64,000 nt of DNA from positions 5,505,342-5,569,341 of the forward strand of contig CP051237.1 of the NCBI GenBank assembly GCA_017794825.1, given 5' to 3'. Under the pieces are notes generated by a model. That model searched no databases, was not told the DNA's origin, and saw only the letters and a list, made by a program, of their open reading frames with translations. Source of the DNA: Pararhizobium sp. GTDB lineage: Bacteria; Pseudomonadota; Alphaproteobacteria; Rhizobiales; Rhizobiaceae. This document shows, piece after piece, positions 57,066 to 64,000 of this stretch (its first letter is position 1; each line of letters opens with the position of its first letter). Made by a program: the position numbers and the translations under genes.

Positions 57066-58319
57066 ATGTCGGCCTTCAAATCCGATTTTCTCCACATCAT
57101 GCAGGAGCGCGGCTTCATCCACCAGACATCGGATGATTCCGGCCTCGACGACTTGCTGCAAAAGGAAATCGTGACCGCCTATATCGGTTTCGATCCGACC
57201 GCGTCCAGTCTGCATGCGGGTTCCCTCATCCAGATCATGATGCTGCATTGGTTTCAGCAGACAGGGCACCGTCCGATTGCGTTGATGGGCGGCGGCACCG
57301 GCATGATCGGCGATCCCAGCTTCAAGGACGAGGCGCGCCAGTTGCTGACTCCGGAAAAGATCGACGAGAACATCGTAGGCATCAAGAGCTGCTTCTCCAA
57401 ATACCTCACCTTCGGCGAAGGCGATCGGGAAGCCCTCATGATCAACAACGCCGACTGGCTTCTGGGCATCAACTATGTCGAATTCCTCAGGGATGTCGGC
57501 CGACATTTTTCCGTCAACCGCATGCTTTCCTTTGATTCCGTGAAGATGCGGCTCGACCGGGAACAGTCGCTGTCCTTCCTCGAATTCAACTACATGATCC
57601 TTCAGGCCTATGATTTTGTGGAGCTCAACAAGCGGCATGGATGTCGTTTGCAGATGGGCGGCTCCGATCAATGGGGCAATATCGTCAACGGCATCGATCT
57701 GGGGCATCGCCTCGGCGCGCCGCAGCTCTACGCCGTGACCTCTCCGCTTCTGACCACGTCATCGGGCGCGAAGATGGGCAAATCGGCCAACGGCGCCATC
57801 TGGCTCAACGCCGACATGTTCAGCGTTTACGATTTCTGGCAGTACTGGCGCAACACCGAAGACGCCGATGTCGGGCGCTTCCTCAAGCTCTACACGACCT
57901 TGCCGATGGACGAGATCGACAGGCTGCAGTCGCTTGGCGGATCCGAAATCAACGAGGTCAAGAAGATCCTAGCCACCGAAGTGACGGCGCTGCTGCACGG
58001 ACGTTCGGCTGCCGAAGAGGCCGCCGAAACGGCCCGCAAGACTTTCGAGGAAGGCGCGCTTGCCGAAAACCTTCCGTCGATAGACGTGCCATCCGGTGAA
58101 TTCGAAGGCGGGATCGGTCTATTGACGCTCCTGGTTTCAGCCGGCATGGCCAGCTCGAACGGCGAAGCCAGACGTCACATCAAGGGCGGAGCGGTGCGCA
58201 TTAACGATCAGGCGGTCGCGGATGAAAAACGTGTTGTCGGATCAGACGACCTGACGGATGAAGGCCTATTAAAGCTCTCCGTTGGCAAGAAGAAGCATGT
58301 GCTCGTACGGGCTGAATGA
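57066..58319 (+). CDS. tyrS: tyrosine--tRNA ligase
   Basis: A 417-residue class I synthetase. The HIGH equivalent reads HAGSL near residue 46, the KMSKS loop is KMGKSAN, and the YMILQAYDFVELN and GGSDQWGNIVNGIDL blocks form the tyrosine pocket. A C-terminal S4-like domain follows from about 355. It charges tRNA-Tyr. GGGAAAGAG upstream fits ATG 57066; the frame is open further to 56952. A repeat-rich gap follows. Confidence 0.97.
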   Translation: MSAFKSDFLHIMQERGFIHQTSDDSGLDDLLQKEIVTAYIGFDPTASSLHAGSLIQIMMLHWFQQTGHRPIALMGGGTGMIGDPSFKDEARQLLTPEKIDENIVGIKSCFSKYLTFGEGDREALMINNADWLLGINYVEFLRDVGRHFSVNRMLSFDSVKMRLDREQSLSFLEFNYMILQAYDFVELNKRHGCRLQMGGSDQWGNIVNGIDLGHRLGAPQLYAVTSPLLTTSSGAKMGKSANGAIWLNADMFSVYDFWQYWRNTEDADVGRFLKLYTTLPMDEIDRLQSLGGSEINEVKKILATEVTALLHGRSAAEEAAETARKTFEEGALAENLPSIDVPSGEFEGGIGLLTLLVSAGMASSNGEARRHIKGGAVRINDQAVADEKRVVGSDDLTDEGLLKLSVGKKKHVLVRAE

Positions 58320-58400
58320 ATGTCTTCGGCTAACTAAAAGAATTATAAAAACAGTATATCCTATTGTTTTTAATTTATTTTATATGAATTCCAAGCCTAT

Positions 58401-58512
58401 TTGGCTTCGTTTCGGGAATCGGCGTTTTCGGCACGCTGCGCCAATCTGGCTTTGTTTCGGGAATTGCCGCTTTTGGCGCCCAACGTCGGTTTGGCTTTGT
58501 TTCGGGATTTCA
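58401..58512. repeat. 45-bp tandem repeat, about 2.5 copies
   Basis: TGGCTT(C/T)GTTTCGGGA recurs at 58402, 58447 and 58492, exactly 45 bp apart. The intervening part also matches, with GGCGTTTTCGGC-like and GCCGCTTTTGGCGC-like variants. The period is a multiple of three, so an accidental rightward frame shows a repeated WL(R/C)FGN peptide, but no good start serves it. It lies between two convergent genes. Confidence 0.8.
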
Positions 58513-58577
58513 GAATTTCGCGATTTTCCTGTCCCGTGAGGTGAGCGACACCATAACATATTTTGCGCAAAAAATCA

Positions 58578-58654
58578 CTAGTGGAGCAAATTTGACATTT
58601 GAGTTCCGGAAAACGCGAACTCTCTTTCAAATGTCAAATTTGAAGCTCCACTAG
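58578..58654. repeat. 77-bp palindromic element A
   Basis: The ends CTAGTGGAGC (58578-58587) and GCTCCACTAG (58645-58654) are perfect inverted repeats. Inside, AAATTTGACATTTGA (58588-58602) pairs with TCAAATGTCAAATTT (58627-58641), and a GAGTTC/GAACTC stem lies at the tip. The transcript would fold into a long hairpin. It shares its ends and the GACATTTG/CAAATGTC core with element B. Confidence 0.85.
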
Positions 58655-58667
58655 AAAGATAATCCAG

Positions 58668-58744
58668 CTAGTGGTCCTGAAGATTCCGACATTTGCTGCA
58701 GGACGAGTCGCATCCGGATGCAAATGTCGGAATCGGACCACTAG
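58668..58744. repeat. 77-bp palindromic element B
   Basis: The ends CTAGTGGTCC (58668-58677) and GGACCACTAG (58735-58744) are perfect inverted repeats. The core ATTCCGACATTTGC (58683-58696) pairs with GCAAATGTCGGAAT (58720-58733). It has the same length as element A, lies 13 bp from it, and contains related core sequence but different flanks and loop. Confidence 0.85.
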
Positions 58745-58789
58745 GGCTGTTCGCCCTCAATGCAAGGTTTGGGGTGCGCAACGCTGTTT

Positions 58790-61700
58790 CTAGCGATCCA
58801 TCCGTGGCCGTGATGGCGTCGTCGCATCGGCTGCGCCGCCCCTTCCTTGAGTAAACTGGAACATGGAGCGGAATATTCCAGGCGCAATCATGGAAATCGG
58901 GTTTATGGAGAGTTTTGGATCTTCAAACTTGCCGGACAGACGATAGGTGATGCCAATCAGTCCGCGATCGCGCCCGTTTCCGAGGATCGCGCCGACGATC
59001 GGAATCTCTCCAAACAGCCGATTGACGCCGTATAGCGGCATGAACGTGCCCGTTATGTCTATGTTGCCGTTGGCGTCATAGACGGTTCCCTGAAACGTCG
59101 AGCCGATTTCCGGGCCGCGCACCACGCCGTCGCTGATGCGCAGATATCCGCGCCCCTTGTCGATCCGGGCGAAGCCGCGTTGGAATTCTGCCCGCGTCAC
59201 GTTGAGATCGCGGTTGATCGCCTCGTTAAGGCTCTGACCACCTTGCGGCTTTGAAGAAACGATCGATTCCAGGCGCTCTTCGCCGACAATAGCAAAATCA
59301 TCGACGGAAACCGTCCCGAGATAGGGGCCGTCATTTGTCCGGTTCAACGTCACCGACAATTTTCCGCCCTGTATCTTGTCATAGATATCGACAATTCGTC
59401 CCGTGGCGCCGGCGTCCCCGGATGTCATGTTGACGCGGGTAACGCCGTTCTGGGTGGCGCCATTCGCCCTCACCGGTTGCCCGCTGCGCGTCGTGCCTTC
59501 GACGCTCAGTGAGAGCAGCGTGCTGCCGACGCCAGAATAGGCCATGCGAAACGGACTGACAGTTTCGCTGTGGAAGCCGATCGCCTTTTCTGCGGTGACC
59601 GACAATTCCACCCGCTCGCTGGATTCGGTTTCGGACGCAGCCTCGGAGTCACTGAAATAGTGTTTGATCGCCGAACGTAGGTCGACGGCGCGGCCATTGA
59701 CGTTGATAACGTAGACGCCGTTGCGGCGGTTGATCTTGACGTCGAACTTGTCGTCGCGCGCAAGCGTCGCATTGCGAATGTCGGCGTTCAGCAGCCCGAC
59801 ATCATCGAAATCCAGTGCGCCGGAGGCTGCGAATCCGTTGCCTTTCAGGCTGACGTCGCTGATCTTGATGACGCGGTTTTCCGAATCCTCTGCGCCAAGG
59901 TCCAGAAGAAAGGAAACGGACGCCTTGACCCCGGTCCCCTTGGACCAGCCAATCCAGGGCAATTCCAGGCGCGCCTTGGTCAGATCCGCGACAATCCGTT
60001 GCTTGCCGTCTCCGAGCAGTGAGAGGTCGAGTTCGATATCGCCCTTGACGTAATCGTTCAATTGCGGCGCAAATTTCGCGCGCGCTTCGGCGTCGGCGAC
60101 AAGTTTGACATCTCGCTGCCTGTCCTGCGGCCTGTCTTCCGACAAGGGCTCCACGAAATCGATCCGCGCGCTGATTCCGTCAAGATCGGCGCTTGTGTCA
60201 AAATGAATGTCCTGCGGATCAACGAACATCTTGCCGGTCGCGTTCGTCACCTTGACGCCGTCTATCAGCGGTCCGACGCTGACACCGCTCAAATCGAGAT
60301 CGACCGTCCAGTCGGGTTCCGGAGGGTTCTGCTCGAGGATCAACCCGAACGTCACTTCCACTTTCGCCGTAATGGACCCGGTGAAGTCTTCAGGCTTGTA
60401 TGGCGTGCGTTGCAGCGCGTTGATGGGACGATACGACACCAGTTCCGCGACCGCGTCAGCGTCTCCGGATACCTCTATATCAAGATCGGCCATCAGCGGC
60501 TGCGCGCGGGTGTCGGGAATGGCGAAATTGCCGTTTGCTATGCCAACGCTGCGGCCGGAGGGGAAAAATGACCGCCCGCCTTTAAGCTCCAATTCGAGCT
60601 GATCGCCACGGAGTTTGAACACGCCGGAGCCGTTGCGCACCGGGGGTATGGAGCCGGCTACGTCGAAACGGGCGTTTTCGATATCGAAATCCAGCGTCAA
60701 TTGCCGGCCGTTCATCGAAGCGTCGGGTCCCTGCGCAATCAGACCCTTGGGAATGAACAACCGGATCGCGCCGTTGGCCACCGTACCGCCGAACAGATTC
60801 TGGTGAACCCAGTTTCGCGCCTGCCTCGCTATCCAATAGGGCCAGAGCTGCTTGACGGTGGAGGTGTCCATATCCGTGACGTTGGCGACGAACGACACTT
60901 GCGGGCTCGTATCCGTCAACTGGACGCTCGCCGATGAATAGAGCGCGCCCTTCCCGTCAGACACAGTGAACTCGTCGATATTGATGCGCTTCTCGTCCCG
61001 GAGATATCGGGCGAAAACCTTCATGGCGACGGTTGCCGGCGGCTCGGACGAATCCGACGGCGCAACCACGCCCTCATCAACGACAAGGTCAAAGGCAAAG
61101 CCGTTCTTCTTGATCTGATCCGGCAGACTGTCCAGATCGATCACGCCGCCGTTGAAATTGTAGTTGGATTTCCCGACGTTCAGTTGCGAGGGAAGAAATT
61201 CCAGGGAGTTCTTGGCGGAATCGAACGCGAAGTTGATCCGGCTGCGCTGCAGTTCGGCGCCGACTCCGTCCATGAACAACTCGCCGCCGGACAGTTCGAT
61301 CTCGCCTGTCAGACTGGCCTGCCGGGTCTGGTTCGGCCTTTTGACGACCAGGGAAAGATCGGCCTCACCCTCGAGCCTGAATTTCTGACGCGACCGTCCG
61401 GTTATCTGACGGATCAACTCTCCGATTTTCAGATTGGAAATCTCAACCTCGAGCGAATCCGGCTCCTTCCAGAGCCGGGTCACGGAGGTGTTGATGACGA
61501 CATTCACGATTTCGCCTGCCATCAGGACCCGGGAATCGAAGGTGATCGAACGGTCGGGATTGGACGTCAATTCAGCGCGTTCGACCCGTATGTCTTGTAA
61601 TTCCCGCTCGGTGGTCTCGCTATTCCCTGCCTCATCATCCGTGGGCTTCACGCCCGTATTCAAAAAGATGAAGTCGGTGAAAATGACCGTGTCGACTTCC

Positions 61701-62317
61701 TTGCGTCGAACGATCGCTTCTATGTTTGTCAGACTGTCCAGAAGCCGATTGGCCGCAGGTCCGATATCCTTGACATGTAACGGCCCCTTCCCGGTCTCCA
61801 CACTGTCTGCGGCTTCGTTTCGTCCGACATATTTCGCATCGACGTAACCGCTGTCGATTTCCACCCGGGACACCGTCGGCCTGCCTGATAGCAAAGGCAG
61901 AAGGCCCAATCCGAGCTTTACGCTTTGCGCTCCGACAATCTTTTCGCTGGTGTCCTTGCGCACAACGCTGACGCCTCGGGCTTCCACGGCGATCCGACCG
62001 TTTTCGGTCAATCTGACGCCAACCCCTTCGACCGTTGGCGTTACGGCGTCGCCGAGCGCCGCCTGCATGAATTGCTGAATCCTGTCCGTGAGCAACCTGT
62101 CGCCGGCGCCCAGATTGATCAGCACCACGAGGACAGAAGGCAGTCCGATGACGATAATGAGGGCAGCAAGCAAAAAACGGCGGGTGCGACCAATCCGCGG
62201 CCAATGTCTCGGCGTATGAACCACAATGGCGTCGCCGTGCAGCGCGGATGGCATGGAGTCCAGAGACAAGGGTCTCTCATGACTTCCACGGTCCGTACGA
62301 CGTTTACGGTCTAACAT
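58790..62317 (-). CDS. AsmA/YhdP-like protein (DUF3971 and AsmA C-terminal)
   Basis: A 1175-residue envelope protein. A short cytoplasmic start is followed by one membrane helix near residues 49-68 (FLLAALIIVIGLPSVLVVLI). A very long periplasmic part of beta-rich repeats then follows, of the kind in DUF3971/YhdP-TamB proteins. The C-terminal AsmA2-like block is present (DLNVTRAEFQRGFARIDKGR near 1035). YhdP-type proteins form bridge-like lipid channels from the inner to the outer membrane. GAGGTC precedes ATG 62317. It stands alone. Confidence 0.9.
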   Translation of the reverse strand: MLDRKRRTDRGSHERPLSLDSMPSALHGDAIVVHTPRHWPRIGRTRRFLLAALIIVIGLPSVLVVLINLGAGDRLLTDRIQQFMQAALGDAVTPTVEGVGVRLTENGRIAVEARGVSVVRKDTSEKIVGAQSVKLGLGLLPLLSGRPTVSRVEIDSGYVDAKYVGRNEAADSVETGKGPLHVKDIGPAANRLLDSLTNIEAIVRRKEVDTVIFTDFIFLNTGVKPTDDEAGNSETTERELQDIRVERAELTSNPDRSITFDSRVLMAGEIVNVVINTSVTRLWKEPDSLEVEISNLKIGELIRQITGRSRQKFRLEGEADLSLVVKRPNQTRQASLTGEIELSGGELFMDGVGAELQRSRINFAFDSAKNSLEFLPSQLNVGKSNYNFNGGVIDLDSLPDQIKKNGFAFDLVVDEGVVAPSDSSEPPATVAMKVFARYLRDEKRINIDEFTVSDGKGALYSSASVQLTDTSPQVSFVANVTDMDTSTVKQLWPYWIARQARNWVHQNLFGGTVANGAIRLFIPKGLIAQGPDASMNGRQLTLDFDIENARFDVAGSIPPVRNGSGVFKLRGDQLELELKGGRSFFPSGRSVGIANGNFAIPDTRAQPLMADLDIEVSGDADAVAELVSYRPINALQRTPYKPEDFTGSITAKVEVTFGLILEQNPPEPDWTVDLDLSGVSVGPLIDGVKVTNATGKMFVDPQDIHFDTSADLDGISARIDFVEPLSEDRPQDRQRDVKLVADAEARAKFAPQLNDYVKGDIELDLSLLGDGKQRIVADLTKARLELPWIGWSKGTGVKASVSFLLDLGAEDSENRVIKISDVSLKGNGFAASGALDFDDVGLLNADIRNATLARDDKFDVKINRRNGVYVINVNGRAVDLRSAIKHYFSDSEAASETESSERVELSVTAEKAIGFHSETVSPFRMAYSGVGSTLLSLSVEGTTRSGQPVRANGATQNGVTRVNMTSGDAGATGRIVDIYDKIQGGKLSVTLNRTNDGPYLGTVSVDDFAIVGEERLESIVSSKPQGGQSLNEAINRDLNVTRAEFQRGFARIDKGRGYLRISDGVVRGPEIGSTFQGTVYDANGNIDITGTFMPLYGVNRLFGEIPIVGAILGNGRDRGLIGITYRLSGKFEDPKLSINPISMIAPGIFRSMFQFTQGRGGAADATTPSRPRMDR

Positions 62318-62463
62318 GAGACCTCGTTTTGCCGAAGTGATTGCGCCATTGGGGATACGTCTGGAGATGCGAATCGGCTTCGCCAGCGAATATTCCCTAA
62401 CGGACTATATATCGTCGCCGATTGATTGTAACAGACCCCGACCGACAGAAAAGGAACTTAACA

Positions 62464-62931
62464 ATGACCGATATTGCCGAAGGAAACGAGGCGCCTGATT
62501 TCGCATTGCCCCGAGATGGTGGCGGAACCGTGACGCTTTCCGGGTTGCGCGGCAAAAAAGTCGTGCTCTTTTTCTACCCGAAAGACGATACAAGCGGATG
62601 CACAGCCGAAGCCATTGCCTTCACCGGGCTGAAGCGTGATTTCGAAAAGGCCGGAGCGGTCTTGCTGGGCATGTCGCCGGACAAGCCGGCGAAACACGAC
62701 AAATTCATCGCCAAACACGATCTGGATGTCATGCTCGCTTCGGACGAGGAGAAGGCGACGCTGGAGAAATACGGCGTATGGGTCGAAAAGAGCATGTATG
62801 GCCGAAAATATATGGGCGTAGAACGCACAACGGTCCTGATCGATGAAAGTGGCGTGATCTCCAGGATCTGGCGAAAGGTGAAGGTGCCCGGCCACGCCGA
62901 AGAGGTGCTGGATGCCGCAAAGGCGGGCTGA
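62464..62931 (+). CDS. bcp: thioredoxin-dependent peroxiredoxin (Bcp/PrxQ type), 1-Cys
   Basis: A 155-residue Bcp-type peroxiredoxin. The peroxidatic Cys46 lies in YPKDDTSGCTAEA with the usual Thr partner. The resolving cysteine that 2-Cys Bcp proteins carry five residues later is Ile51 here, so it must be a 1-Cys enzyme or use an external thiol. It reduces hydroperoxides. ATG 62464 is used. Its stop lies 17 nt inside the following DUF455 gene, a 20-nt overlap, suggesting coupling. Confidence 0.93.
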   Translation: MTDIAEGNEAPDFALPRDGGGTVTLSGLRGKKVVLFFYPKDDTSGCTAEAIAFTGLKRDFEKAGAVLLGMSPDKPAKHDKFIAKHDLDVMLASDEEKATLEKYGVWVEKSMYGRKYMGVERTTVLIDESGVISRIWRKVKVPGHAEEVLDAAKAG

Positions 62932-63748
62932 GACGTCCTTCACGTCATTGCGCGGCGGCGCCGTGCAGGCGGTCTCATGCGCGGATCCGGAGCAGAAGGC
63001 GCGGATAACCCACGCGCTTTCGCAATCCTGGTTCGCGCGCCGCCTGTCGCTGCGCTCTCCGCTCGATGCTCCGGTTCCGGATCGGCCGGGCCGACCGGAA
63101 AAGCCTGAATTGCTGCCGCCGAAGCTGGTCAGGAAGCGCAACCTGAACAATCCGGCCGGTCGCATAGCTCTGCTCCACGCAATTGCTCACATCGAGCTCA
63201 ACGCCATTGATCTTGCGCTGGATATCATTGCGCGTTTCGCCTCGGAGAAAATGCCGCAATCCTTTTTCGACGGCTGGATGGGCGTTGCTCGCGACGAAGC
63301 GAAACATTTCCTGCTGGTTCGCGAACGCTTGCAGGCGCTCGGATCAGACTATGGCGCCCTGCCCGCCCATGACGGCCTCTGGCAAGCGGCGCATGACACC
63401 CGCAATGACTTGATGGCCAGGCTCGCCGTAGTGCCGCTCATCCTGGAAGCCCGCGGTCTCGACGTTACGCCTTCGCTGCAACAGAAGATGCGTGAGGTGG
63501 GAGACGCGGAATCCGCCGCCGTTCTGGATATCATCTATACCGACGAAATCACTCATGTGGCTGTCGGCGCCAAGTGGTTCCGGTTTCTGTGTCATCGCCA
63601 TCACAAGGAGCCGGCGTCACTCTTCCAGTCGCTGGTTCGCGCCATTTTCCATGGCCGGCTCAAGGCGCCATTCAACGACGTGGCGCGCGCCAGCGCCGGC
63701 TTGACGCCTTCATTCTATCGCAGCCTTTCGTCCACAAATACGTCCTAG
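62912..63748 (+). CDS. ferritin-like DUF455 family protein
   Basis: A 278-residue protein of the ferritin-like DUF455 family. The helical bundle carries HAIAHIELNAIDLALDI near 86, DGWMGVARDEAKHFLLVRERL near 123 and TDEITHVAVGAKWF near 215. Together these provide the Glu and His residues of a di-iron site. Family members are little studied. It follows bcp with a 20-nt overlap, which hints at a shared oxidative-stress or iron context. Confidence 0.9.
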   Translation: MPQRRAETSFTSLRGGAVQAVSCADPEQKARITHALSQSWFARRLSLRSPLDAPVPDRPGRPEKPELLPPKLVRKRNLNNPAGRIALLHAIAHIELNAIDLALDIIARFASEKMPQSFFDGWMGVARDEAKHFLLVRERLQALGSDYGALPAHDGLWQAAHDTRNDLMARLAVVPLILEARGLDVTPSLQQKMREVGDAESAAVLDIIYTDEITHVAVGAKWFRFLCHRHHKEPASLFQSLVRAIFHGRLKAPFNDVARASAGLTPSFYRSLSSTNTS

Positions 63749-63814
63749 GCAAAGAATTATTAACCTTAACAGTGTTTTATCGCCCCTGCAGCTCAGATGT
63801 TCACGGGGGTTTAC

Positions 63815-64000
63815 GTGTCTCAAGTTTCGGTTGGCAAGATTTTCGGAAGAAAACCACCCCATACCCTGATCATTGCAAGCGGAGATTCCATCCGTCACTG
63901 GAATATTCATCCCTGGATGCTTGGCCTCGCGATAAGCGTGGTTTCGGTCATAGCAATCGGTTATCTGCTGGCGACAACCTATCTCGTGCTTCGCGACGAT
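63815..64000 (+). CDS. M23 family metallopeptidase with DUF5930-like N-terminus, partial
   Basis: The gene is cut by the right edge and 62 codons are visible. GTG 63815 has a GGGGG tract seven bases upstream; ATG 63797 is in frame but has no site. The product begins with a short cytoplasmic part (SVGKIFGRKPPHTLIIASGD), followed by a membrane helix (MLGLAISVVSVIAIGYLLAT). This matches the start of alphaproteobacterial envelope LytM/M23 proteins, but the catalytic domain is outside the window, so the call rests on the N-terminal pattern only. Confidence 0.6.
   Translation, partial: MSQVSVGKIFGRKPPHTLIIASGDSIRHWNIHPWMLGLAISVVSVIAIGYLLATTYLVLRDD

Noticed and set aside
58282..58539. Rightward 85-codon frame with a repeated WL(R/C)FGN peptide
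   Set aside because: The frame arises from the 45-bp DNA repeat whose period is divisible by three. It begins inside tyrS and has no ribosome-binding site of its own.
58401..58744. CRISPR-like array
   Set aside because: The 45-bp units are adjacent with no spacers, the palindromes differ from each other, and no cas genes are present.

Overview
The window is a chromosomal segment of an alphaproteobacterium, most likely of the order Hyphomicrobiales (Rhizobiales) and near the Rhizobiaceae/Phyllobacteriaceae. This rests on gene content and order: clpA-clpS-phasin-dacA(SPOR), a sufB-C-D-S-T-A operon preceded by a second cysteine desulfurase, DUF1489, DUF2336, a DUF455 ferritin-like gene, and several TRAP transporters. 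The two best regulatory sites also fit: an alphaproteobacterial SOS box (GAAC-N7-GAAC) and a SoxR box. No rRNA, tRNA, CRISPR array, insertion sequence or prophage was recognised. About 60 protein genes are supported, two of them cut by the window edges.

Bases 1-9650 form a catabolic and transport region. It holds the N-terminal half of an MttB-family methyltransferase, a TAXI-type TRAP transporter (receptor plus fused permease), a divergent aldehyde dehydrogenase (ALDH7/AmaB-like) plus FAD amine oxidase (AmaA-like) pair that fits pipecolate/lysine catabolism, an MFS exporter and an aldo/keto reductase. The MFS promoter carries a near-perfect SoxR box inside a 19-bp spacer. Bases 9650-23330 hold DUF2207 and LemA membrane proteins, soxR overlapping a VanX-like dipeptidase, a D-lyxose isomerase and fructokinase pair, a DUF6362-like gene behind an SOS box, a GMC oxidoreductase, a candidate three-hairpin sRNA, a uronate-dehydrogenase-like SDR, DUF2336, a CoA-ester lyase, a nitroreductase and a secreted three-repeat protein.

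Bases 23370-43790 are mostly housekeeping: thrS, yidD, a NifU-like scaffold, folE, hisI, patatin, azlCD, clpA/clpS, phasin, a D,D-carboxypeptidase, a J-domain protein, a vWA protein, DUF1489, sdaA, a 33-residue membrane protein absent from ordinary gene calls, a DUF1624 membrane protein, a LiuR-type MerR regulator, mgtE and a threonine dehydratase. Bases 43786-47841 carry mgsA, a three-gene DctPQM TRAP operon and an SRPBCC protein. Bases 47842-54960 are the SUF Fe-S operon, read leftward.

Bases 55130-64000 hold an alpha/beta hydrolase, anmK, tyrS, a 470-bp repeat-rich gap (a 45-bp tandem repeat and two 77-bp palindromic elements), a giant AsmA/YhdP-like protein, a 1-Cys Bcp peroxiredoxin overlapping a DUF455 ferritin-like gene, and the start of an M23-type envelope peptidase.

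The strongest leads are the SoxR box with its soxR gene 5 kb away, the SOS-controlled DUF6362 gene, the sRNA candidate at 18187-18326, the paired 77-bp palindromes, and the possible link between the MttB-family gene and the pipecolate pathway.
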